Below, piece after piece: positions 6,035 to 13,270 of a stretch of DNA of 38,532 bases (the stretch's first letter is position 1; each line of letters starts with the position of its first letter). A program made the translations under genes and the position numbers. The notes under the pieces were generated by a model, which saw nothing but the letters and a program-made list of their open reading frames with translations, was not told where the DNA came from and did not search any database. Source of the DNA: PALSA-505 sp036496025. GTDB taxonomy: Bacteria; Actinomycetota; Actinomycetes; Streptosporangiales; Streptosporangiaceae. The DNA lies in assembly GCA_036496025.1 (NCBI GenBank), contig DASXLW010000135.1:1-38532 (forward strand), given 5' to 3'.

Positions 6035-6805
6035 TCACGGCATGATCGTCTGACCGCCGTCGATCACGAGCGTCTGGCCCGTCATGTACGAGGCGGCGTC
6101 GCTGGCCAGGAACACCGCAGGGCCGGCCATCTCCTCCGGCTGGCCCCAGCGCCGCATGGGCACGGTGGCCACCGTGGCCGGGCCGGCGGTCTCGTCCCCC
6201 CACAGGTTGCGGTTCAGCTCCGTGGCCGTCCACCCGGGGCAGAGCGCGTTGACCCGGATCCCGTACCCGGCCCACTCAACGGCGAGCGACTTGGTCAGCG
6301 ACACCACCGCGGCCTTGGCCGCGCCGTAAGGAGAGATCAACGGGGCCGCGGCCAGGCCGCCGACCGAGGCGACGTTGATGACCGAGCCCGCGCGACGCTC
6401 AAGCAGGTGCCCGGCCACCGCGCGGCAGACGTAGGCGACCGAGGTCGCGTTCAGTCTCATGATCTTGTCCCAGCCGGACAGTCGCATATCGGCGAACGGG
6501 ACCATGAAGTTGGTGCCGCCGGCGTTGTTCACCACGATGTCGATGTGGCCGAGCTGCTCGATGGCTGACGCGACGGCGGCGGACACCGAATCTTCGCTGG
6601 TCACGTCCGCCGGGATCACGAACGCCTTGCGGCCGTGCTCGCTCGCCGCGCGGGCCGTCGCGGCCAGGCCGTCCTCGCTGCGGGCGACCAGCGCGAGGTC
6701 CGCCCCCGCGGCGGCCATCGCGACGGCCACCGCACGGCCGATCCCCCTCGAGGCCCCGGTGATGAAGGCGGTCTTGCCGGTCAGGTCAAACAGGCTGGCG
6801 CTCAT
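6035..6805 (-). CDS. SDR family oxidoreductase
   Basis: This classical short-chain dehydrogenase/reductase has 256 residues and would oxidise or reduce an alcohol/ketone with NAD(P)(H). The cofactor motif TGASRGIG is at 16-23, NNAG at 93-96, and the catalytic Ser147, Tyr160 and Lys164 are present (YGAAK). The C-terminal segment ending in TGQTLVIDGGQTIMP is typical of FabG- and gluconate-5-dehydrogenase-like members. The ATG has AGGAAGG at good spacing. It is upstream of the leuB unit on the same strand, but the operator and promoter between them suggest separate transcription. The substrate cannot be told from sequence. Confidence 0.9.
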   Translation of the reverse strand: MSASLFDLTGKTAFITGASRGIGRAVAVAMAAAGADLALVARSEDGLAATARAASEHGRKAFVIPADVTSEDSVSAAVASAIEQLGHIDIVVNNAGGTNFMVPFADMRLSGWDKIMRLNATSVAYVCRAVAGHLLERRAGSVINVASVGGLAAAPLISPYGAAKAAVVSLTKSLAVEWAGYGIRVNALCPGWTATELNRNLWGDETAGPATVATVPMRRWGQPEEMAGPAVFLASDAASYMTGQTLVIDGGQTIMP

Positions 6806-6910
6806 TTGCCTGCCTTCCTCGCGGGCGCTTCGCCTGGTCGTGCCGAAGGCGCGCCAGGAGGTACAGCGGAAGGCGGGTCAGTGCCCGGCCCGAGATTGGC
6901 AGCGGGTGTC

Positions 6911-7630
6911 TCATTCAGATTCCTTCCACTCGGTCGGCAGGGGCCAGGCGGCCGGATTCACCCTGCGCACGATCTCGTTCAGCACAATACGCACGTACGG
7001 CTCGCCGACCCACAGGTGCTTCGCCCGGTCCACCGCGATGACCTCTGCCTGCGGCACCCGGGCGAACCTCCGCCTGGCTTCGTCGGGCCGCAGGTAGTCG
7101 TCGAGCTCGGGTACCAGGGCGATCAGCGGCCGGCCCGAGGCCGCCCAGGCGTCGAGCTCGGCGTCGCCGGCCCGGCGCAGCGGGGGCGAGAGCAGGATGG
7201 CACCCTGCACGGCCGGATCCAGACCCCAGGCCAGCGCCAGCTCGGTGCCGAACGACCAGCCCGCCAGCCAGATCTCGGGCAGCTGCGCTTCGACGCAGAA
7301 AGCGATCGCGGCCGCCACGTCGTGGCGTTCGGCCTCACCACCGCCGAACTCGCCTTCGCTGGTGCCGTGCTCCGACGATGCGCTGCGGGTGTTGAACCGG
7401 AACACGGCCAGGTCGGCGAGGGCGGGCAGCCGGTAGGAGGCCTTGCGCAGGATGTGGCTGTCCATCATCCCGCCGTGCGTGGGCAGCGGATGCAGCCAGA
7501 GCAGCGTGGCCACCGGATCCCGGTCCGGTGGCAGCGCAAGCTCGCCGACCAGGCGCAAGCCATCGGCGGTGCGCAGGGTCACGCGGGTGCGCCGGGCCGG
7601 CAGGATGCTCGAGGCCCTGATCTCGGACAC
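6911..7630 (-). CDS. Alpha/beta hydrolase
   Basis: The protein has 239 residues and resembles the dienelactone hydrolase/peptidase-like alpha/beta hydrolases. The nucleophile elbow is GWSFG near residue 123, the oxyanion region is LLWLHPLPTHGG near 43, and the fold ends with a candidate catalytic His in AKHLWVGEP. There is no signal peptide, so it should be cytoplasmic. It lies between the SDR gene and the Cys/His protein next to nucS, all on the minus strand. The ester, lactone or peptide substrate is unknown. Confidence 0.85.
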   Translation of the reverse strand: MSEIRASSILPARRTRVTLRTADGLRLVGELALPPDRDPVATLLWLHPLPTHGGMMDSHILRKASYRLPALADLAVFRFNTRSASSEHGTSEGEFGGGEAERHDVAAAIAFCVEAQLPEIWLAGWSFGTELALAWGLDPAVQGAILLSPPLRRAGDAELDAWAASGRPLIALVPELDDYLRPDEARRRFARVPQAEVIAVDRAKHLWVGEPYVRIVLNEIVRRVNPAAWPLPTEWKESE

Positions 7631-7672
7631 CGTCTGCTCACCCCATCCTTCCTGCTCGGCCTGCCCGCGTTC

Positions 7673-8068
7673 TTACCGTGGCCGCCGCGGTCCCGGCCTG
7701 CGATGCAGCCGCTGCTGCCAGCAGGCCCGGTGCCAGTGCCTGCGCGTGTCCAGCCCCGGCGTCAGGGCCGGCCAGGCGACCACGTGCGGCGTGCCGGGCC
7801 GGATCTCCTGATCACAGCCAGGACAACGATAGGCCTTGCCTGATGAGGCTCCTGGTACCAGGCGCACTACCCAGTCCCCGTCGGGCCAGGACTCGGTGTG
7901 CTCGGGTCCGGACGGCAGGTCCGCGCCCCGGCCGGGCAGGGCGGACTCTGCCGCGCCGTCGCCCCGGCCCGCTCCCCGGCCCTGGCTCGCTCCCGGCGCC
8001 GGGCCAGCTCCCGGGCGTCCCTTGCGGGGAACGTCGTCAGGGAGGCGGCGGGCGCGGCGCGGGCTCAC
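7673..8068 (-). CDS. Conserved actinobacterial Cys/His protein (treble-clef-like) divergent from nucS
   Basis: The protein is about 131 residues. The N-terminal half is low-complexity and rich in Arg, Gly and Pro. The C-terminal part contains CPGCDQEIRPGTPHVVAWP followed by RRHWHRACW, a Cys2...His/Cys arrangement like a zinc-binding treble clef or HNH-type fold. I recall similar proteins, often called ATP/GTP-binding by annotation pipelines, beside nucS in many actinobacteria. The GTG at 8068 (MSPRRARR) lies 7 bases after a TACAGT -10 box, which supports a leaderless start. An upstream GTG at 8077 would sit in the promoter. No nuclease activity is demonstrated; a nucleic-acid role is inferred from the metal motif and neighbour. 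Confidence 0.75.
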   Translation of the reverse strand: MSPRRARRLPDDVPRKGRPGAGPAPGASQGRGAGRGDGAAESALPGRGADLPSGPEHTESWPDGDWVVRLVPGASSGKAYRCPGCDQEIRPGTPHVVAWPALTPGLDTRRHWHRACWQQRLHRRPGPRRPR

Positions 8069-8120
8069 GCCGGCCACTGTATGTGAGCCCGACGACGTCG
8101 TCGCACGTGACCGCTACAGT
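8061..8120. promoter_or_regulatory. Divergent leaderless promoters with an 8-bp inverted repeat
   Basis: TACAGT on the minus strand (8076-8081) lies 7 bases before GTG 8068, and TACAGT on the plus strand (8115-8120) lies 8 bases before GTG 8129. GGGCTCAC (8061-8068) and GTGAGCCC (8083-8090) are perfect inverted copies flanking the minus-strand -10 box. A protein bound there would cover that start site. Confidence 0.55.
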
Positions 8121-8128
8121 TGGGTGCC

Positions 8129-8788
8129 GTGCGGATCGTCATCGCCCGGTGCAGCGTGGACTACGCGGGCCGGCTCACGGCATCCCTGGCCCCCGCACTC
8201 CGGCTGCTCATCGTCAAGGCGGACGGGTCGGTGCTCGTCCACTCCGACGGCGGGTCGTACAAGCCACTGAACTGGATGTCCCCGCCGTGCCGGCTGGTAG
8301 AGCAGCCTGACCGCTGGACGGTGACCAACAAGTCGGGCGAGATTCTGACGATCTCAATCGAGGAGATCGTCAGCGACGTCTCCTACGACCTGGGCATCGA
8401 TCCCGGCCTGATCAAGGACGGCGTCGAATCGCAGCTGCAGCAAAAGCTCGCCGAGCAGCTCGGCGTGCTGGGCGATGGCTGGCGGCTGGTCCGCCGCGAG
8501 TACCCGACGGCGATCGGACCGGTCGACCTGATGTGCCGGGACGGCGACGGGATAAGCGTGGCGGTCGAGATCAAGCGCCGCGGCGAGATCGACGGAGTGG
8601 AGCAGCTGACGCGCTACCTCGAGCTGCTCAACCGGGATCCGCTGCTCGCCCCGGTGCGCGGGGTGTTCGCGGCGCAGGAGATCAGGCCCCAGGCCCGGGT
8701 GCTCGCCGAAGACCGCGGCATCCGCTGCGTCCTCCTCGATTATGACGCGCTGCGCGGCGCGCCGAGCGACGAGATGACGCTGTTCTGA
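8129..8788 (+). CDS. nucS: Endonuclease NucS (EndoMS), non-canonical mismatch repair
   Basis: The protein has 219 residues, the family length. NucS/EndoMS cuts both strands at mismatched DNA and replaces MutS/MutL in actinobacteria. The N-terminal DNA-binding part starts VRIVIARCSVDYAGRLTA and contains the conserved GSYKPLNWM segment. The C-terminal PD-(D/E)xK nuclease core is visible: Asp133 in GPVDLMCRD, then Glu147 and Lys149 in AVEIKRRG. The last residues, EMTLF, resemble the sliding-clamp binding tail. The GTG at 8129 follows a TACAGT box by 8 bases and has no Shine-Dalgarno; a TTG nine bases upstream is less likely. Confidence 0.95.
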   Translation: MRIVIARCSVDYAGRLTASLAPALRLLIVKADGSVLVHSDGGSYKPLNWMSPPCRLVEQPDRWTVTNKSGEILTISIEEIVSDVSYDLGIDPGLIKDGVESQLQQKLAEQLGVLGDGWRLVRREYPTAIGPVDLMCRDGDGISVAVEIKRRGEIDGVEQLTRYLELLNRDPLLAPVRGVFAAQEIRPQARVLAEDRGIRCVLLDYDALRGAPSDEMTLF

Positions 8789-8815
8789 TCCCCTTCCTGG
8801 CCGCTGGCGCGGGGC

Positions 8816-10003
8816 ATGGCTGACGTCCGGGACGCCACGGCCCGGCTGGAGGACCTGCTGTCCCCGCGCGGGCGCGAGCTGCTCGACCGGCTCAAGCAGG
8901 AGGCCGTGACCCCCGATACCGCGCTGCGGGTGAGCGTGCGGCTGCGCGCGCAGTACCCGGCCGAGCTGGTCAGGGACGCGCTGGCCCAGCATGAGCTGCG
9001 GATCCGGGCGGAGCCGAAGTTCAGCCGGGCCGCAGACATGTTCTTCACCCGGGCCGGCCTGGAACAAGCCTCCGCTGAGCCGGTAGCCAGGCACCGGGCC
9101 CGCCGCTATCCGGATGCGGGACAAGTCGCGGACCTGTGCTGCGGGATCGGCGGTGACCTGATCGCGCTGGCCGCGTCGCGGGCTGTGCTCGCCGTGGACC
9201 ATGACCGGCTGCACCTGCGGATGGCCCGGGCCAATGCCGAAGCCTGCGGCGTGGCGGACCGCGTCACCACGGCGCTGGCTGACGTCCGTGATGCCGACCT
9301 GTCCGGGGTGCGGGCGGTGTTCATCGATCCGGCCCGGCGAACGGCCCGGGGCCGGCTGCGTGCCGGGGACAGCCAGCCTCCGCTCGACTGGTGCGTGCGG
9401 CTGGCCGACCGGGTCGGCCGGGTGGCGATCAAGGCCGCGCCGGGGCTGCCGCACGAGGCCGTTCCGCCCGGGTGGGAGCTGGAGTTCGTCGCGGTGGGAC
9501 GGGAGCTGAAGGAGGCGGTCGCCTGGTCCCCGGCGCAGGCCACGGCGGCGCGGCGAGCAACGATCCTGCCCGCGGGTGACACGCTCGTCCAGGCAACGGA
9601 GGGTGAGCCGGCGGATGTGCGGCCGCCCGGGGAGTTCCTGTTCGACCCCAATCCGGCGGTTACCCGGGCGGGCCTGGTCCGCGAACTAGCCCGGATGATC
9701 GGCGCGTGGCAGATCGACGAGCGGATCGCCTTCCTTTCGGCCGACTCGCCGGCCCGGACGCCGTTCGCCCGGGTGCTACGGGTGATCGATTCGGCGCCGT
9801 GGCAGCAGAAGCGCCTGCCGGCGCGGCTGCGGGCACTCGACATCGGTGCGGTGGACATCCGGCGCCGCGGGCTGGCCGGCGACGTCGAGCTGTTGCACCG
9901 CCAGCTCAGGCTGTCCGGTTCCCGGCGGGCCACGCTGGTGATGACGCGGGTGAACGACCGCCCGTGGGCTCTTGTCTGCGTGGACGCCGATCAGTCCGCG
10001 TGA
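8816..10003 (+). CDS. THUMP-like domain SAM-dependent methyltransferase
   Basis: The protein has 395 residues. The central class I methyltransferase fold shows motif I at VADLCCGIGGDLIALA (about 108-123), the acidic end of strand 2 in LAVDHD, and a FIDPARR segment like the catalytic motif of RNA/DNA methyltransferases. The C-terminal third matches the THUMP-like domain of actinobacterial proteins, suggesting RNA binding. It follows nucS by 27 bases on the same strand and may be co-transcribed. The target nucleotide is unknown. Family placement is firm; RNA methylation is inferred. Confidence 0.85.
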   Translation: MADVRDATARLEDLLSPRGRELLDRLKQEAVTPDTALRVSVRLRAQYPAELVRDALAQHELRIRAEPKFSRAADMFFTRAGLEQASAEPVARHRARRYPDAGQVADLCCGIGGDLIALAASRAVLAVDHDRLHLRMARANAEACGVADRVTTALADVRDADLSGVRAVFIDPARRTARGRLRAGDSQPPLDWCVRLADRVGRVAIKAAPGLPHEAVPPGWELEFVAVGRELKEAVAWSPAQATAARRATILPAGDTLVQATEGEPADVRPPGEFLFDPNPAVTRAGLVRELARMIGAWQIDERIAFLSADSPARTPFARVLRVIDSAPWQQKRLPARLRALDIGAVDIRRRGLAGDVELLHRQLRLSGSRRATLVMTRVNDRPWALVCVDADQSA

Positions 10004-10020
10004 TCGAAGGGCGGCAGGGG

Positions 10021-11562
10021 TCAGTAGCCGGAAGGGTCTGCGGGGTCCACGATGTGGGCGTTGACCCGGCGGGCTTCGGGGGCTAGCTCCGGAACCTCGA
10101 TGACGATGACGCCGGCCGCGCGGAGTTGCCGGCCGCCGCCTCCGGCGGCCAGCAGGGGCGGCTCGCGCCAGGCGTACGCCACCCGGCGCAATCCCGCGGC
10201 GATGATCAGTTGCGAGCACGGGCACGGCCGGGAGGAGCGGACGCCGCAGGGCTCGAGCGAGCTGTACAGCGTGGCCATCGCCAGCCGGGAGTCACCGGAC
10301 GGCACCTTGGCCAGCGCGACTTCCTCGGCGTGATCGTGCGGACCCGTCTCGCGGGAGAACCCGGTCGCGAGCACGGTGCCGTCGGCGGCCACGATGACCG
10401 CACCGACCGAGTACGCGGCCTGCGATGGCGGGCACCGCCTGGACAGCTCGATGGCCTGGCGCAGCCAGGCGACGTCCACCGCAGCGGGGGCGGGTAGTGG
10501 CGCGGCAGGCGGGGATGACGGCGGCCCCGCCGTGTGCCCCGGCAGGTGCGAGCCGACGGCCGCCGGCCCGGGCGGGTCCCCGGCGGACGGGACAGCCTGG
10601 CCAGGCTCTCCGAGGCTGGGCGGCCGGTTCGCCGGCTCCGGATCCGTGTCACCGGGGCCGGCCGGGCGGCCACCCCCCAGAGGCGGCGTCTCGGCCATGG
10701 GAGGTTGGGGCTCGCCCCCCGGAGGCAGGGGCTCGCCCCCTGGAGGCAGGGGCTCGTCCCCCGGAGGCGGGGGCTCGTCGGCGCTGAGCAGGTCGATGGT
10801 CCGGCGGAGCCAGCGGATGTCGTCGGCGGTCCGGCCGCCGGGGCCGGCCGGGCGCTGCCGGGAGATGGCGGGTGGCCCGGCCGGGTGCCGGGTCCCCAGC
10901 AGGTAGCGCAGCAGGACGACCTCGCCGAGCTGGCCGACCTCGGCCAGCTGCATGGGGTCGTCTGGGCCGTGCGGGTAACGGCCGGGGAGGGCGAAACGGG
11001 GGGCGGCCGGGTCGCCGACGAAGAATGGCGCGATGACCAGGTGCAGCTCATCGGCCAGGCCCGCGGCGAGAAACTGGGTCGCGAGGTCGCCTCCGCCTTC
11101 GAGCAGTACTCTGGCCAGCCCCCGTTCGGCTAGATCGTGGGCTAGCAGCGTGGGCGATGGCGCGTCACCGGCGTCGACCACCTCAGCCAGACCGGACAGC
11201 CGCTCCCGGAGCGTCGCCAGCGCGGGCCGAGCGCAGTAGACGAGCCGGGCGGCGTTGCCGGTGAAGAACCGCGCCGCGGGGTCGAGGTTGCCTGTCGCGG
11301 TGATCGTCACCTTGACCGGGTTCTCCGGCGCGCCGCTGGCCACCCGGCGGAGCCGGCGCTCGGGCGAGCGGACGAGCAGGCGGGGATTGTCGCGGCGGAC
11401 GGTCCGCGCGCCGACGAGAATCGCGTCGCAGCCGGCCCGTACCTCGTCCACCCGGTCGGCATCGATCTCGCTGGACAGGATGAGCCGGTCCGGGCTGGTG
11501 TCGTCGATGTACCCGTCAACTGACATGGCGCAGCTGACCAGCAGGTACGGACGTTCGGCCAC
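10021..11562 (-). CDS. RibD-like fusion: N-terminal reductase domain, C-terminal deaminase domain
   Basis: The protein has 513 residues. Residues 1-222 form a RibD C-terminal/dihydrofolate-reductase-like domain (SVDGYIDD, LVGARTVRRDNPRL, LLEGGGDLATQFL). Residues about 362-500 form a zinc cytidine-deaminase-like domain with HAEE at 411-414 and PCGVRSSRPCPC at 438-449. Canonical RibD has the deaminase first, so the order is reversed. The 140-residue Pro/Gly-rich linker carries a tandem repeat. A helix motif is duplicated on both sides of it (DIRWLRRTIDLL at 248 and DVAWLRQAIELS at 363). The activity should be riboflavin- or pterin-like deamination and reduction, but the gene is not beside other rib genes. 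It converges with the methyltransferase gene, 17 bases apart. Confidence 0.85.
   Translation of the reverse strand: MAERPYLLVSCAMSVDGYIDDTSPDRLILSSEIDADRVDEVRAGCDAILVGARTVRRDNPRLLVRSPERRLRRVASGAPENPVKVTITATGNLDPAARFFTGNAARLVYCARPALATLRERLSGLAEVVDAGDAPSPTLLAHDLAERGLARVLLEGGGDLATQFLAAGLADELHLVIAPFFVGDPAAPRFALPGRYPHGPDDPMQLAEVGQLGEVVLLRYLLGTRHPAGPPAISRQRPAGPGGRTADDIRWLRRTIDLLSADEPPPPGDEPLPPGGEPLPPGGEPQPPMAETPPLGGGRPAGPGDTDPEPANRPPSLGEPGQAVPSAGDPPGPAAVGSHLPGHTAGPPSSPPAAPLPAPAAVDVAWLRQAIELSRRCPPSQAAYSVGAVIVAADGTVLATGFSRETGPHDHAEEVALAKVPSGDSRLAMATLYSSLEPCGVRSSRPCPCSQLIIAAGLRRVAYAWREPPLLAAGGGGRQLRAAGVIVIEVPELAPEARRVNAHIVDPADPSGY
10700..10783. repeat. 21-bp tandem repeat (4 units) in the RibD-like linker
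   Basis: Four 21-base units of the form GGAGGCAGGGGCTCGCCCCC plus one base run head to tail. They encode seven-residue (D/G)EPLPPG units in the interdomain linker. Units differ at a few positions, and the frame is kept. Confidence 0.85.
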
Positions 11563-11683
11563 GGGTCGGACTCCAGGATTCGCGCGGGCGGACCGAAGGG
11601 GCTACTCAACGGTATCTTCCCAGGCCCAGGCAATGATTTACTTGGCACCAGGCATGCGGCGATGGTGGTGAGGACACATGGTC

Positions 11684-13180
11684 ATGACAGCGGCCAGCCA
11701 GACGAAGGCCACGTTCGACACGATGAACCCGGCCACCGGCGAGGTGATCGCGACCTTCCCGGTGTGCGGGCCGGACGAGGTCGAGGCGGCGGTGCAGCGG
11801 GCGCGGGAGGCGGCCGCGTGGTGGGCCGGCCTCGACGCGAAGGAGCGGCGGCTGCGGTTGCTGGCCTGGAAGTCCTACCTCACCCGGTACCTGAGCCGGC
11901 TGTCCGAGCTCGTGCATCAGGAGACGGGCAAGCCGCTGGGTGACGCCAAGCTGGAGATCCTGCTGGCGATCCTGCACCTGGACTGGGCGGCGAAGAACGC
12001 ATCCCGGGTGCTCGGCCCGCGGCGGGTGCGCAGCGGGCTGGTGTCGCTGAACCAGACCGCCCTGCTGGAGTACCAGCCGCTCGGCGTGGTGGGCGTGATC
12101 GGGCCGTGGAACTACCCGGTCTTCACCCCGATGGGCTCGATCGCGTACGCGCTGGCGGCCGGCAATGCGGTGATCTTCAAGCCGAGCGAGCTTACCCCGG
12201 CGGTGGGCGGCTGGCTGGTGAGCTCGCTGAACGAGGTCATCCCCGAGCATCCGGTGCTGCAACTGATCACCGGGATGGGCGAAACCGGGGCGGCGCTGGC
12301 GCGCAGCGGCGTGGACAAGATCGCGTTCACCGGCTCGACGGCCACCGCGCGGAAGGTGATGGCGGCGGCGGCGGAGAACCTCACGCCCATCATCGCCGAG
12401 TGCGGCGGCAAGGACGCCATGCTGGTGGACTCCGACGCCGACCTGGACGCCGCCGCGGACGCCGCGGCCTGGGGCGCGATGTCGAACGCCGGCCAGACCT
12501 GCGTCGGGATCGAGCGGGTGTACGTCGTCGAGGACGTGTATCCCTCGTTCCTCGAGAAACTGCGCGAGCGGGTGGCCACGCTCCGGCCGGGCGCCGACCG
12601 GGAGGCCGACTACGGGCCGATGACCATGGCGTCACAGGTCGACGTCATCGAGGGGCACGTGGCCGACGCGCTGGCCCGGAACTCTCACCCGGCCATCGGC
12701 GGGCTGGACAGCATCCGCGCCCCTTACGTCGAGCCGGTCATCCTCACCGACGTGCCCGAGGAGAGCCAGGCGGTCACCGAGGAGACGTTCGGGCCGACGG
12801 TGACGGTGACGAGGGTCGCTGATCTCGACGAGGGCGTGCGGCTGGCCAACGGCGGACGGTACGGGCTGGGCTCGGCGGTGTACGCCAAGAGCAAGAAGCG
12901 GGCCCTGGATGCCGCGCGGTCGCTGCGCACCGGGATGACGGCCATCAATTCGGTGATCGCTTTCGCCGGCGTGCCGTCACTGCCGTTCGGCGGGGTGGCC
13001 GACTCCGGGTTCGGGCGCATTCACGGCGCGGATGGCCTGCGGGAGTTCGCCCGGGCCAAGGCCATCACCAGGCAGCGGATGAAGCCGCTGGTGAACCTGA
13101 CCACGTTCGCGCGCACGGACAAGGACATGGACAAGATCGTGGCTCTGGTCACGCTGCTGCACGGGCGGCGGTACCGGTAG
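11684..13180 (+). CDS. Aldehyde dehydrogenase family protein
   Basis: The protein has 498 residues and oxidises an aldehyde to the acid with NAD(P)+. Catalytic residues are present: Asn143 in PWNYP, Lys166 in FKPSE, Glu239 in ECGGKDA and Cys273 in GQTC. FTGSTA at 215-220 binds the cofactor. The ATG at 11684 is preferred over that at 11678 because GAGGA ends 9 bases before it; the upstream ATG would leave only 3 bases. It is convergent with the GMC oxidoreductase. An alcohol-to-aldehyde-to-acid pair is plausible, as in choline or polyethylene glycol oxidation, but the substrate is not identifiable. Confidence 0.92.
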   Translation: MTAASQTKATFDTMNPATGEVIATFPVCGPDEVEAAVQRAREAAAWWAGLDAKERRLRLLAWKSYLTRYLSRLSELVHQETGKPLGDAKLEILLAILHLDWAAKNASRVLGPRRVRSGLVSLNQTALLEYQPLGVVGVIGPWNYPVFTPMGSIAYALAAGNAVIFKPSELTPAVGGWLVSSLNEVIPEHPVLQLITGMGETGAALARSGVDKIAFTGSTATARKVMAAAAENLTPIIAECGGKDAMLVDSDADLDAAADAAAWGAMSNAGQTCVGIERVYVVEDVYPSFLEKLRERVATLRPGADREADYGPMTMASQVDVIEGHVADALARNSHPAIGGLDSIRAPYVEPVILTDVPEESQAVTEETFGPTVTVTRVADLDEGVRLANGGRYGLGSAVYAKSKKRALDAARSLRTGMTAINSVIAFAGVPSLPFGGVADSGFGRIHGADGLREFARAKAITRQRMKPLVNLTTFARTDKDMDKIVALVTLLHGRRYR

Positions 13181-13185
13181 GCGAC

Positions 13186-13217
13186 GCCTGATGATCCGCA
13201 AACGCGGAGCATCAGGC
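13186..13217. terminator. Bidirectional hairpin between aldehyde dehydrogenase and GMC genes
   Basis: GCCTGATGATCCGC and GCGGAGCATCAGGC form a 14-bp stem with one mismatch and a 4-base loop (AAAC), 6 bases after the dehydrogenase stop. It lacks a T-run. The convergent position supports termination of both genes. Confidence 0.65.
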
Positions 13218-13270
13218 GCGTCATAGCAGCGCCGATGCTCCGCGCTGACAGGCGCGGGCCTGCGGCCCGC

